Of a DNA stretch of 64,000 nt, positions 34,921 to 43,878 are shown piece after piece (the first letter of the stretch is position 1; each line of letters starts with the position of its first letter). Origin of the DNA: Maribacter arenosus (GTDB lineage: Bacteria > Bacteroidota > Bacteroidia > Flavobacteriales > Flavobacteriaceae); contig NZ_JABTCG010000002.1 of assembly GCF_014610845.1 (NCBI RefSeq), positions 186,001 through 250,000 of the forward strand, given 5' to 3'. The position numbers were made by a program, and so were the translations under genes. A model generated the notes under the pieces. That model worked only from the letters and a program-made list of their open reading frames with translations. It was not told the DNA's origin and did no database searches.

Positions 34921-35802
34921 CTACACCCATCTTTTTAATGGCCGGGTCAAACAAGTAGGTCCGCCTCCCCCTTTGACGCTTATTTCTTGCCCGCTATAGG
35001 TAAAAACTTCGCATCCTGCTTTTTCAAGCGCCTTTTGGGTTTTTGGGTTGCCATTGACCATAATGCATTTTCGGGGAGCGATAGCCAAGACATTACAGCC
35101 CATACTTTCGAACTCATCATCCGGTACCTCAATCAATTGATATTTTCTACGAATCAGTTCATTTCTAAAACCTACGGGCATTAAAGGGGAATAGACCACT
35201 GCTAGGTTCTTATCTACAGGACTGAAAACCGACATTAGGTGAAATACGTCGCCCGGGCCCCTGTAATGTGGCAATTCAACCACCAGCACATCGATATTAT
35301 AAGGATAGATTAGACTTCTTAATTGCAGTATTCCTTCATCATTGGTTCGGTAGGTATGACCAACGGCAAGCGTATTCTCGTCTAACCAAACAGCATCACC
35401 ACCCTCAAAAGTCCCTGGTGATTCAATAGCGCCCAATACATGTATATCTTCGTCTTCGAAAACTTTTTTCTGTGCATTTGGTTCCCCATTTCTATTAGCT
35501 TTACCCATATTACAAATAATGACTCCATAATTTGTAGCTATTGAAGCGTCACGACAATAAATCGAATCGATACTTAAATCATTCTCCCTTGGAAAATACC
35601 TTACGTCGCACTTGCTGTTTTTAGTAAGCAGGGATTCAAATTCCAAGTATTCACTAATAGAAGCTCCAAAATCAGGTTCGGAAAGATAATTTAAAGGGGA
35701 CCATTCTTTTTTTAATTTAGATTGGCTTATGAACGCCTCTGCTACCAATTTGATATAAACCGTTTTCAAAGGTTTGTATTCGGAATGCGATGTATATTTC
35801 AA
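34921..35802 (-). CDS. dimethylarginine dimethylaminohydrolase / amidinotransferase-family protein
   Basis: A 293-residue protein of the guanidino-group-modifying superfamily (DDAH, arginine deiminase, amidinotransferases). Signs are the substrate-side CRDAS, the EGGDAVWLDENTLAVG strand, the His in GDVFHLMSVF and the catalytic Cys near the end (about residue 284, GGGGPTCLTRP). DDAH turns N-methylated arginine into citrulline and methylamines. Plain arginine or agmatine cannot be excluded. It is 17 nt downstream of the amino-acid permease on the same strand, which suggests uptake and cleavage of a guanidino compound. Confidence 0.82.
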   Translation of the reverse strand: MKYTSHSEYKPLKTVYIKLVAEAFISQSKLKKEWSPLNYLSEPDFGASISEYLEFESLLTKNSKCDVRYFPRENDLSIDSIYCRDASIATNYGVIICNMGKANRNGEPNAQKKVFEDEDIHVLGAIESPGTFEGGDAVWLDENTLAVGHTYRTNDEGILQLRSLIYPYNIDVLVVELPHYRGPGDVFHLMSVFSPVDKNLAVVYSPLMPVGFRNELIRRKYQLIEVPDDEFESMGCNVLAIAPRKCIMVNGNPKTQKALEKAGCEVFTYSGQEISVKGGGGPTCLTRPLKRWV

Positions 35803-35819
35803 AATAATGTTTATTACGG

Positions 35820-37130
35820 TTAGCCTTTATTTCTCCATTTTACAAATACATAAAAGGGAATTCCTATCATCAATAATATAAACCCCCAAAACACTGCTTC
35901 CTCGCCAGCCCCGAAAACGGCCCAAAGGGAGTATGAAAACGCCAAACTTCCCATTCCATATATGCCCAACCAGGGCTGTGATGGCAACTTCTTTTCCAAG
36001 AGGATACTTACATAAGAAGCGGCGGTAAAAAGGTAAGGAATTAATGCAGATAAAGTGCCCAATAATACTAGAAACCTGAATTGTTCTACCAAGCCTTCAG
36101 TATAGTTCATTAACATAACTACGGAGGCCAAGGCGCTGGCAATCAACATTCCATAAACAGGAACACCTTGTTTGTTTTCCTTCTTAAAAATCCTTGGAAA
36201 TAGTTTATCCTTTGCAGTGGCCCTAGGCAATTGACCAACGACCAAAATCCATCCATTAAGGGCTCCAAAGGCAGCGATTGCAGCTCCACCAGCTACCAAA
36301 TAACGCCCGAATTCCCCGGTCATAACCCCCATGGCATCAGCGAAAGGTGCTGGAGATACTTCAAGTTCATCAAGCGGTACCATCCCCATAACCGCCACCG
36401 TACCCAACACATATACCAAGGTTGTGATAATCGTGCCCAGCATAGTGGCCCTTGGGATGGTTTTACCCGGGTTTTTTACATTGTCTGCAGGAATAGTGGC
36501 ACTCTCAAATCCCAAAAAAGCATAAAGGGTCATCGTTGAGGTTATAGCTATAGCTTCAAAATCTGTAGATTCACTAACATTGAAGGGTATAAAATTATTA
36601 ATATCAAAAAAGAAAAATCCCCCCACGATAATCATTACTAAGGGGGTGAGTTTAAGTACCGTTGTCAATACTTGTATTTTTCCCGATTCCCTTACCCCTT
36701 TGGTGTTCACCCAAGTGAGGAACCAAATAGCTCCCAAGCCGGTAATGACCCCTGCGATTGGGTTTTCCCCTAACAATGGAAAAAATACCGATAAAGCGCT
36801 TACAAAAGCAATAGCAATAATCGCAATACCTAACCATACAGAAATCCAATATCCCCAGGCGACTAAAAACCCGGCAAAGTCACCAAACCCTGCCCTGGTA
36901 TACGCATAAGGCCCACCACTTTTATTGACGAGTAATTTACTGAGCTTGCTGAAAACCATAGCAAGCACGAGTGTACCGGCCGAAGATGCAAGCCAGCCCA
37001 AAATACTGATTCCGCCATAAGCGGCCAGTGCGGCGGGCATTAAAAATACACCTGCCCCGATCATATTTCCGATTACAAGGGATGTGCTCATCCATAGACC
37101 TAATTTTTTGGTTTCCTGGGTTTTATTCAT
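35820..37130 (-). CDS. APC-family amino acid / polyamine permease
   Basis: A 436-residue inner-membrane transporter of the amino acid-polyamine-organocation superfamily with 12 likely helices. The first helix contains VIGNMIGAGVFLMPA, the substrate-backbone-binding loop of the family, and a conserved FLGFESATIPADNV follows in helix 6. The group includes arginine/agmatine and other basic amino acid exchangers. It is the first gene of a two-gene unit with the DDAH-like gene and is divergent from a Rieske oxygenase (about 70 nt between starts). Confidence 0.88.
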   Translation of the reverse strand: MNKTQETKKLGLWMSTSLVIGNMIGAGVFLMPAALAAYGGISILGWLASSAGTLVLAMVFSKLSKLLVNKSGGPYAYTRAGFGDFAGFLVAWGYWISVWLGIAIIAIAFVSALSVFFPLLGENPIAGVITGLGAIWFLTWVNTKGVRESGKIQVLTTVLKLTPLVMIIVGGFFFFDINNFIPFNVSESTDFEAIAITSTMTLYAFLGFESATIPADNVKNPGKTIPRATMLGTIITTLVYVLGTVAVMGMVPLDELEVSPAPFADAMGVMTGEFGRYLVAGGAAIAAFGALNGWILVVGQLPRATAKDKLFPRIFKKENKQGVPVYGMLIASALASVVMLMNYTEGLVEQFRFLVLLGTLSALIPYLFTAASYVSILLEKKLPSQPWLGIYGMGSLAFSYSLWAVFGAGEEAVFWGFILLMIGIPFYVFVKWRNKG

Positions 37131-37203
37131 GGTTTGTATTTAGGAAAGGTTCAAGGAGAATTAGTTACATTTGAGAAGCGTGGTTACTAATGTACAAATT
37201 AAA

Positions 37204-38301
37204 ATGCCCATGGGTTACAACTTCCATATTAATAAAGATATCAGTAAGGCAGAAACTTTACCAGCATCATTCTATAGAGACCCAGAAGTTTTCGAGGCCA
37301 TAAAAAATAGGATTTTCTACAGATCATGGCAATGGGTTGGCCATCGCGATTTGGTAGAAAAGCCACAACAAACCCACCCATTTATTGTATTGGACAAGTA
37401 TATGACAGAACCTATGGTTCTGACCAAAGATGAAAAGGGTAACCTTCATTGTTTGAGCAATGTATGTACCCATAGGGGTAATTTGGTTATCGATTCATCC
37501 GGCACTGCCAAAAAATTAATCTGTGGCTACCACGGTAGGAGATTTAAGCTGGATGGTACTTTCGAGCATATGCCCGAATTTCAGGAGACCAAGGATTTCC
37601 CTAGACCATGTGATAGTTTGCGAAAATTCACCTTAAAACATTGGGGACCCTTTTTATTTGTCGGAATTGAACCAGCTTTCGATTTTCAAAAAGTAATCGA
37701 TACCCTAAATGAAAGGGTTGGATTTTTGCCTTTACATGAGTATAAACTTGATGGGAATCGCTCAAAAGATTATTTCGTGAATGCGCATTGGGCCCTTTAT
37801 TGCGATAATTACCTAGAAGGATTTCATATCCCATTTGTTCATGAAGACCTGAATGCAGTGTTGGACTATGGGAATTACGATACCATAATCCATGAATATC
37901 TTAACCTTCAAATTGGATATGCAGAAGGTACTGATACGGCCTTTGAGTTGCCCGAAGGACATATGGACTACGGAAAGAAAATTGCAGCATATTACTACTG
38001 GGTCTTCCCAAATATGATGTTCAATTTTTATCCATGGGGCCTATCGGTAAATATTGTTCAACCTTTGGAAATAGATCGTACAAAGGTTTCCTTTTATAGT
38101 TATGTCTATGATGCGTCTAAATTGGATAAAGGGGCAGGCTCTATTTTGGACAAGGTTGAATTGGAAGATGAGGAAATTGTCGAGGGGGTGCAAAAAGGAG
38201 TACGGTCACAATTCTACCAAGCAGGAAGGTTTTCACCGAAAAGGGAACAAGGGGTACACCATTTTCAAAGGTTATTGGCACACTTCTTAAATAGTAAATA
38301 A
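37204..38301 (+). CDS. Rieske non-heme iron oxygenase, alpha subunit type
   Basis: A 365-residue oxygenase. The Rieske [2Fe-2S] ligands are CTH at about residues 87-89 and CGYH about 20 later. The mononuclear iron site follows as NYLEGFHIPFVH, with an Asp/Glu ligand expected further on. Proteins of this layout include quaternary-amine demethylases (choline, glycine betaine, stachydrine, carnitine) as well as ring hydroxylases. No reductase partner is in the window. A TTG start at 37171 is open, but I prefer the ATG at 37204 (or 37210). Divergence from the permease and DDAH-like genes suggests a shared methylated-nitrogen substrate (inference). Confidence 0.85.
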   Translation: MPMGYNFHINKDISKAETLPASFYRDPEVFEAIKNRIFYRSWQWVGHRDLVEKPQQTHPFIVLDKYMTEPMVLTKDEKGNLHCLSNVCTHRGNLVIDSSGTAKKLICGYHGRRFKLDGTFEHMPEFQETKDFPRPCDSLRKFTLKHWGPFLFVGIEPAFDFQKVIDTLNERVGFLPLHEYKLDGNRSKDYFVNAHWALYCDNYLEGFHIPFVHEDLNAVLDYGNYDTIIHEYLNLQIGYAEGTDTAFELPEGHMDYGKKIAAYYYWVFPNMMFNFYPWGLSVNIVQPLEIDRTKVSFYSYVYDASKLDKGAGSILDKVELEDEEIVEGVQKGVRSQFYQAGRFSPKREQGVHHFQRLLAHFLNSK

Positions 38302-38363
38302 TATCACTCAAGTGCTTTGAAATGTTATATTTCTTTATTTACCTTTGACTTAAACAGCTGGCT

Positions 38364-39542
38364 ATGAAACCCGACCTTTTTGAAGCACCCGATTACTACA
38401 ATCTAGACGACCTATTTACCGAAGAACATCTTTTAGTACGCGATGCAGCCCGCCAATGGGTTAAGCGTGATATTTCACCTATCATTGAGGAATACGCCCA
38501 AAAGGCGGAGTTCCCGAAACAGATTATCGGTGGCTTGGCCGAAATTGGGGCTTTCGGTCCCTATATTCCTGAAGAATATGGTGGTGCCGGCCTAGATCAG
38601 ATCAGCTACGGACTCATTATGCAGGAAATAGAACGGGGAGACAGTGGAGTGCGATCAACGGCTTCGGTACAATCCTCATTGGTCATGTACCCTATTTTCC
38701 AATATGGAACCGAAGAGCAACGCAAAAACTATCTGCCCAAATTAGCCGGTGGGGAACTTATGGGATGCTTTGGACTTACTGAACCCAATCATGGTTCCAA
38801 CCCATCAGGGATGGAAACAAAATTCAAGGATATGGGTGACCATTTTCTTTTAAATGGCGCCAAATTATGGATTTCTAATTCGCCATTTGCCGATATCGCC
38901 ATTGTCTGGGCAAAAAATGAGGTAGGCCGTATACATGGGTTGATCGTCGAACGGGGTATGGAAGGTTTTTCGACTCCTGAAACCCACGGCAAATGGTCCT
39001 TACGGGCATCGGCTACGGGAGAACTGATTTTTGACAATGTAAAAGTGCCCAAGGAAAACCTATTGCCCGGTAAAAATGGATTGGGAGCGCCACTAGGTTG
39101 TTTGGATTCTGCTCGTTTTGGCATTGCATGGGGTGCCATAGGTGCAGCTATGGACTGTTATGACACCGCCTTACGCTATGCCAAGGAACGCATTCAATTC
39201 GGAAAACCTATTGCAGCTACTCAGTTGCAGCAGAAAAAATTGGCCGAAATGATCACGGAAATCACCAAAGCACAATTAATGGCATTTCGTTTGGGGCAAT
39301 TAAAGAATGAAGGTCGTGCAACGACGGCACAAATCTCAATGGCGAAACGCAATAATGTGGAAATGGCGATTAAAATTGCCCGAGAGGCCAGACAGGTCTT
39401 AGGCGGTATGGGCATTACCGGGGATTACAGCATTATGCGCCATATGATGAACCTCGAAAGTGTTATCACCTATGAAGGCACCCATGATATTCATTTATTG
39501 ATTACCGGAGCGGATATTACAGGGATGCCGGCATTTCAGTAA
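38364..39542 (+). CDS. acyl-CoA dehydrogenase, glutaryl-CoA dehydrogenase-like
   Basis: A 392-residue flavoprotein of the acyl-CoA dehydrogenase family. Visible are the FAD-contacting CFGLTEPNHGSNPSGM, KLWISNSPFADI, the subunit-contact RIQFGKPIA, the VLGGMGITGDYSIMRHMMN helix and the catalytic Glu in YEGTHDIH. Sequence and length resemble glutaryl-CoA dehydrogenase, which oxidises and decarboxylates glutaryl-CoA to crotonyl-CoA in lysine/tryptophan breakdown. It starts 62 nt after the Rieske gene on the same strand. Confidence 0.9.
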   Translation: MKPDLFEAPDYYNLDDLFTEEHLLVRDAARQWVKRDISPIIEEYAQKAEFPKQIIGGLAEIGAFGPYIPEEYGGAGLDQISYGLIMQEIERGDSGVRSTASVQSSLVMYPIFQYGTEEQRKNYLPKLAGGELMGCFGLTEPNHGSNPSGMETKFKDMGDHFLLNGAKLWISNSPFADIAIVWAKNEVGRIHGLIVERGMEGFSTPETHGKWSLRASATGELIFDNVKVPKENLLPGKNGLGAPLGCLDSARFGIAWGAIGAAMDCYDTALRYAKERIQFGKPIAATQLQQKKLAEMITEITKAQLMAFRLGQLKNEGRATTAQISMAKRNNVEMAIKIAREARQVLGGMGITGDYSIMRHMMNLESVITYEGTHDIHLLITGADITGMPAFQ

Positions 39543-39554
39543 AATGTGTTGGAC

Positions 39555-39935
39555 CTAGCCCCGTTTGTATTCCAGGAATAGCTCATCATCGGCAATACCG
39601 GGTTCATCAACATAGGTGAGTTCCAATACATTCCATTTTATTACATACATCTATTTTTGTTTGTTTTGGAGTGTAATTACATCCCCATTGATGGTGAAGT
39701 CACCGGCAGCATACGTCATAAACTTAAACTCCCCGGTATTTTCAACCTTTAACATTGTTTTTAAAAATCTATTTGTGCCCCCTAAAATCAGGATTATGGC
39801 AAAAAAAACAAAAACAGGACACATTGGTAAGTGTCTATGTACCTCCCTAAGGAATAGTTAGATTATCATCGGTGTCATTGGAACATGAAATCAAAAGAGC
39901 AATCAATGTACCTATTATAAAACATGTCTTATATC
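39555..39935 (-). pseudogene. decayed lipocalin-like lipoprotein gene
   Basis: Reading the minus strand, a lipoprotein signal remains (IIGTLIALLISC, then Ser-Asn and acidic residues) but hits a stop after NLTIP. Further on and in another frame there is a lipocalin-like end: ENTGEFKFMTYAAGDFTING, VITLQNKQK, an in-frame TAG, then VIKWNVLELTYV and a final DELFLEYKRG before a stop at 39555. Pieces in order and on one strand but split by stops and a frame change indicate a gene in decay. The lipocalin assignment is by pattern only. Confidence 0.5.
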
Positions 39936-40156
39936 TTGGGCTTTATATAAGGATGCTGAAATGCACATTGGTTGTGCTGACAAACTTTTTAAGTGCACAA
40001 TTATGATATATGCTGACATAAAAAACAAAATAGTAGGTGTACACCACAACATTGCCTTGCTACGCATCATTTCTTTTCACCGATGGGTTCAGTAAAGTAC
40101 ATTTACTATGTAATAAAAACGAATTAAATTTTTTCATTTTCATATAGTGTTCTCGT
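39936..40156. other. intergenic, no gene seen
   Basis: With the pseudogene and the terminator it forms a 647-nt stretch (39543-40189) free of intact genes. This part is AT-rich, and I see no reading frame, repeat or promoter match I can support. Confidence 0.4.
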
Positions 40157-40190
40157 AAAAGGGTCTTGCCGTAAAAAGTAAGACCCTTTT
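40157..40190 (-). terminator. terminator of the YdeP-type gene
   Basis: An 11-bp perfect stem (AAAAGGGTCTT at 40157-40167 with 40180-40190), a 12-nt loop and flanking A/T runs. It touches the stop codon of the molybdoenzyme gene. Confidence 0.75.
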
Positions 40191-42502
40191 TAGTTTACTT
40201 CAAATGAAGTTTTTGCCAAACTAACCTTTATGGATTTACTTATGGGCGTCTTGCTCCATTCCGCATACTGATTGTAAGGCACCAAAACATTCGTCTCAGG
40301 AAAATAAGCCCCTAGATTACCTTGGGGGATATTATATGGGATAACCAGGAATCTTTGAGCTGTACGTTTTGTTCCATCATAAAAACTGCTGATATCCACA
40401 ACGTCCATTTTCTGTAGATCCTGTGTTTTCATATCCTCCTTGTTCATAAAAAGTACCCTTCGTTCATTATAGACTCCCCTATATCGATCATCCAAACCAT
40501 AAATTGTGGTATTGAACTGATCGTGGGAACGAATGGTCATCAATAGAAATTCGTTTTTTCCCAAGTTATGGTCCGGTAACTTGTTCAAAGTCAGTTGGGC
40601 CTTGCCATTCGGTAACTTACTGAAATCGCGTTCCCTTACATTATTAGGCAGGTAATAGCCCGACCCCTTCGAATTTGTCTTTGTGTTTTCGAATCCCTTT
40701 ATCACCTTATCGATATATGTCCTGATCATATCATAGTCTTCCCCCAAGGCTTTCCATTGCACGGCATGTTCACTTTTAAAAAAGGTATGGGCCAATTCGG
40801 CAATAAGTTCAGGTTCGCTCTTAATACTTTCTGAGGCAGGCTTTAACAATCCACGGGACTGTCGCACCCGTCCCATACTATTCTCGATGGTAATATAGCG
40901 CTGGGTACCGTTTTTCATATCCTTTTCCGAACGACCAAATGTGGGCAGAATCAAGGCGGTCTTCCCCGTGACCAAATGGGAACGGTTAAGCTTTGTGCTG
41001 ATCTGCACGGTAAGTTCGCACTGTTGTATGGCCTTAGCTGTATATTCCGTATCGCTTGCTGCCATAAGAAAGTTACCCCCAAGACAAACAAAAACTTTTC
41101 CATGCCCATCATGCATGGCCTTCATTGCCCCTACCGTATCATACCCTTCTTTATTTGGGGGAACAAAACCAAGGTGCTTTTCGATACGCTTATTTAGATC
41201 TTTATCCACATAGTGCATGATCCCCACACTGCGATCTCCCTGTACATTACTATGGCCCCTTACCGGACACGTGCCAGCATTCGGTTTGCCCACGGCCCCT
41301 TTTAACAATAACAGATTTACAAATTCCTGAATGGTTGCGACACCATTTTTGTGCTGTGTTAGTCCCATGGCCCAACATATCACGATTTTTGATTTGGAAG
41401 CCAAAAGCTGAACGGCTTCATCTATTTTTTCTTCCTGAATTCCTGATAATTCTATAAGCTCTTGGGTGTCATATTTTTGAATGTCCTCCATTAACGAATC
41501 ATAACCGGAAACGTAGGTGTCTATAAAATCATGATCGAACACCAAACCATTGGATCGATCTAAATCGGTCAGTTTTTTAATAATCGATTTAACCAGCGAA
41601 ATATCTTGATTGATCTTTACCTGTAAATGGATATCCGTTAGATTTTCACCATCGCCCATCATTCCCTTAATACTTTGTGGGTTTTTAAAGTTGATAAGGC
41701 CTGATTCTTCCAAGGGGTTAATACTGATGATCTTTCCGCCATTCTCCTTGCATTTTTCCAGGGCGGAGAGCATTCGGGGGTGATTGGTCCCGGGATTCTG
41801 TCCTGCCACTATGACCACTTCGGCCCCATGGATATTCTCAAGTTTTACAGAACCCTTACCTATACCCAATGTTTGTGATAAAGCCACCCCACTACTTTCA
41901 TGACACATATTGGAACAGTCTGGCATATTATTGGTGCCAAAAGCCCTAGCGAATAATCCGTACAAAAAGGCTGCTTCGTTACTGGAACGGCCCGAGGTAT
42001 AGAATATGGCCTCATCTGGAGTGGTCAATTTTTGCAGCTCGGATGAAATAAGCTCATAGGCCTCCCGCCATGTGATGGGCTCGTAATGTACTTTTCCAGC
42101 CCAAAGCACCATAGGTTCTATAATCCTTCCGAATTTGTTCAATTCAAAATCCGACCGCTGCGAAAGTTCCTCCACGGAATACTGTTCGAAGAAATCTTTA
42201 CCGATATGGGATGAAGTGGCCTCATCAGCCAAGGCCTTAGCCCCATTTTCACAAAATTCCCCTATTTTGGAGGGTTCATCAGGGTCTGGCCAGGCACAAC
42301 TTGGACATTCAAAACCCTCATTCTGATTCATATGAGATAATGCCCGAAAGGATCGAACGACACCCATTTCCTTAAAACTATGGGACATAGCCGCTTTTAC
42401 CCCAGGAAATCCAGCGGCATAACGTGCAGGGGGTTTTAGTTTAATATCGGTGAATGTTGGGGATCCGTGTATGGACACCTTCCTATTTAAATTATGATCC
42501 AT
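40190..42502 (-). CDS. FdhF/YdeP-family molybdopterin oxidoreductase
   Basis: A 770-residue member of the bis-MGD molybdoenzyme superfamily, closest in pattern to YdeP (linked to acid resistance in E. coli) and formate-dehydrogenase-like proteins. The N-terminus shows FECPSCAWPDP, then FYTSGRSSNEAAFLYGLFAR, the SNMCHESSG segment, GQNPGTNHPRML, TCPVRGHSNVQGDRSVGI and a C-terminal dinucleotide-binding domain. No signal peptide, so cytoplasmic. The true reaction of YdeP-type enzymes is unknown. A small gene (42541-42909) lies 38 nt upstream on the same strand and is likely a partner. Confidence 0.9.
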   Translation of the reverse strand: MDHNLNRKVSIHGSPTFTDIKLKPPARYAAGFPGVKAAMSHSFKEMGVVRSFRALSHMNQNEGFECPSCAWPDPDEPSKIGEFCENGAKALADEATSSHIGKDFFEQYSVEELSQRSDFELNKFGRIIEPMVLWAGKVHYEPITWREAYELISSELQKLTTPDEAIFYTSGRSSNEAAFLYGLFARAFGTNNMPDCSNMCHESSGVALSQTLGIGKGSVKLENIHGAEVVIVAGQNPGTNHPRMLSALEKCKENGGKIISINPLEESGLINFKNPQSIKGMMGDGENLTDIHLQVKINQDISLVKSIIKKLTDLDRSNGLVFDHDFIDTYVSGYDSLMEDIQKYDTQELIELSGIQEEKIDEAVQLLASKSKIVICWAMGLTQHKNGVATIQEFVNLLLLKGAVGKPNAGTCPVRGHSNVQGDRSVGIMHYVDKDLNKRIEKHLGFVPPNKEGYDTVGAMKAMHDGHGKVFVCLGGNFLMAASDTEYTAKAIQQCELTVQISTKLNRSHLVTGKTALILPTFGRSEKDMKNGTQRYITIENSMGRVRQSRGLLKPASESIKSEPELIAELAHTFFKSEHAVQWKALGEDYDMIRTYIDKVIKGFENTKTNSKGSGYYLPNNVRERDFSKLPNGKAQLTLNKLPDHNLGKNEFLLMTIRSHDQFNTTIYGLDDRYRGVYNERRVLFMNKEDMKTQDLQKMDVVDISSFYDGTKRTAQRFLVIPYNIPQGNLGAYFPETNVLVPYNQYAEWSKTPISKSIKVSLAKTSFEVN

Positions 42503-42540
42503 ATTTAAATGTAGTTAAACTATGGATAATTAAGGCATTA

Positions 42541-42909
42541 TCAACACATTCCCGCTTTAGGGTTTGGATATTTGTCCGTTTGGTCTTCATGGGTGTTATC
42601 CAAACAGGCAAAATCCTTCTCAAGCAATAGAAAAAATGTGCTGCCATCACCAAGTTCCTCATGATGATCTAGGCCTATCACATTATTGTCATACCATTCC
42701 TTGGCAAAATCTTCAGGCACATAAAGCGTAATAGTGCTACCATTGAAGTCAACCTGTAGATTTTCTATCTGTTTCTGTTTTACCCCATATGTAAAGGTAG
42801 ATGAACTAAATTGGGTAGATTCCTCGATAAAACCCTCTTTACAAAACTTTTTAACTTCGGTGGGGGTCAACCGAAAGCGAACTGAATTTTCTTTGATACG
42901 AATTTTCAT
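42541..42909 (-). CDS. small protein, DUF7009-like, partner of the YdeP-type enzyme
   Basis: A 122-residue soluble protein beginning MKIRIKENSVRFRLTPTEV and ending with a Cys-containing tail (FACLDNTHEDQTDKYPNP, final Cys). I recall a Bacteroidota family (DUF7009) with this start and tail beside FdhF/YdeP-type genes, so this name is tentative. Cys residues and the coupling suggest a helper in cofactor insertion or enzyme assembly (inference). Confidence 0.7.
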   Translation of the reverse strand: MKIRIKENSVRFRLTPTEVKKFCKEGFIEESTQFSSSTFTYGVKQKQIENLQVDFNGSTITLYVPEDFAKEWYDNNVIGLDHHEELGDGSTFFLLLEKDFACLDNTHEDQTDKYPNPKAGMC

Positions 42910-42961
42910 TATTGTCTGAATTTTCTCGAAGATAGTAAAATCAATAAAAGTTAATCAAGAT

Positions 42962-43762
42962 TCAATACTTTTCTGGCACGAAGGTCTGGTACTTCATTGG
43001 GGGGCGTACATAACTTTCATATTGGGGTAAAGGGGGAAGTTTTATCGGTTTGTACTTCATTTTTTCATGTGGAATTTGGCTTAAGATATGGTCAATACAA
43101 TTAAGGCGCGCTTTTTTCTTGTTATCGGCATTAACGACATACCAAGGCACTTGTTTGGTATCGGTATGTGCGAACATATCGTCTTTGGCTTTAGAATATT
43201 CCAACCATCGGGCACGGGATTCCAAATCCATTGGGCTAAATTTCCAGCGTTTCATTGGGTCTTTAATACGGCTTTTAAAACGTTTCTCCTGCTCCTCGTC
43301 ACTGACCGAAAACCAATATTTTAAAAGTATGATACCCGAGCGCACCAACATACGTTCAAAAGATGGGCATGATCGTAAAAACTCGTCGTACTCCTCATCG
43401 GTGCAGAAACCCATTACCTTTTCAACTCCGGCCCTATTGTACCAACTGCGATCAAAGATCACGATTTCGCCAGCTGCAGGCAAATGGGCCACATACCGCT
43501 GAAAATACCACTGGGTTTTTTCTCTTTCCGTTGGCACACCCAATGCTACGACCCTACATACGCGAGGGTTTAGGGGTTCTGTAATTCTTTTAATAGTACC
43601 TCCTTTTCCCGAGGCATCCCGGCCCTCAAAAATAATAACCACTTTTAGACCTTGTGTTCGCACCCATTCCTGGAGATGAACTAGATCTTTCTGTAAACAA
43701 GCAAGTGCATCCTCATAATTATCCCCATTCTCAGCACATGATTTACTTTTAGAATTTCCCAT
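42962..43762 (-). CDS. ppk2: polyphosphate kinase 2
   Basis: A 266-residue single-domain PPK2, which moves phosphate between polyphosphate and nucleotides. It has the Walker A segment EGRDASGKGGT at about 46-56, the Walker B/lid region IFDRSWYNRAG around Asp104, and the conserved LLKYWFSVSDEEQ and RWKFSPMDLESR blocks. Length and sequence fit one-domain PPK2s, which often regenerate NDP/NTP. It stands 53 nt before the YdeP-associated small gene on the same strand. Confidence 0.93.
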   Translation of the reverse strand: MGNSKSKSCAENGDNYEDALACLQKDLVHLQEWVRTQGLKVVIIFEGRDASGKGGTIKRITEPLNPRVCRVVALGVPTEREKTQWYFQRYVAHLPAAGEIVIFDRSWYNRAGVEKVMGFCTDEEYDEFLRSCPSFERMLVRSGIILLKYWFSVSDEEQEKRFKSRIKDPMKRWKFSPMDLESRARWLEYSKAKDDMFAHTDTKQVPWYVVNADNKKKARLNCIDHILSQIPHEKMKYKPIKLPPLPQYESYVRPPMKYQTFVPEKY

Positions 43763-43878
43763 AAAACGAATTTAATAAAAAAGGGGCTAGACTATGACCC
43801 TTCCCAACCAAAGTGGTCTTTTTGACACAAATTTAGTACGCTTCTAAATAACCGGAAATTATTTATTACAATCCTACT

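Noticed and set aside
39616-39861. 81-codon plus-strand ORF
   Set aside because: It is antisense to the lipocalin-like pseudogene fragments, which make better protein sense.
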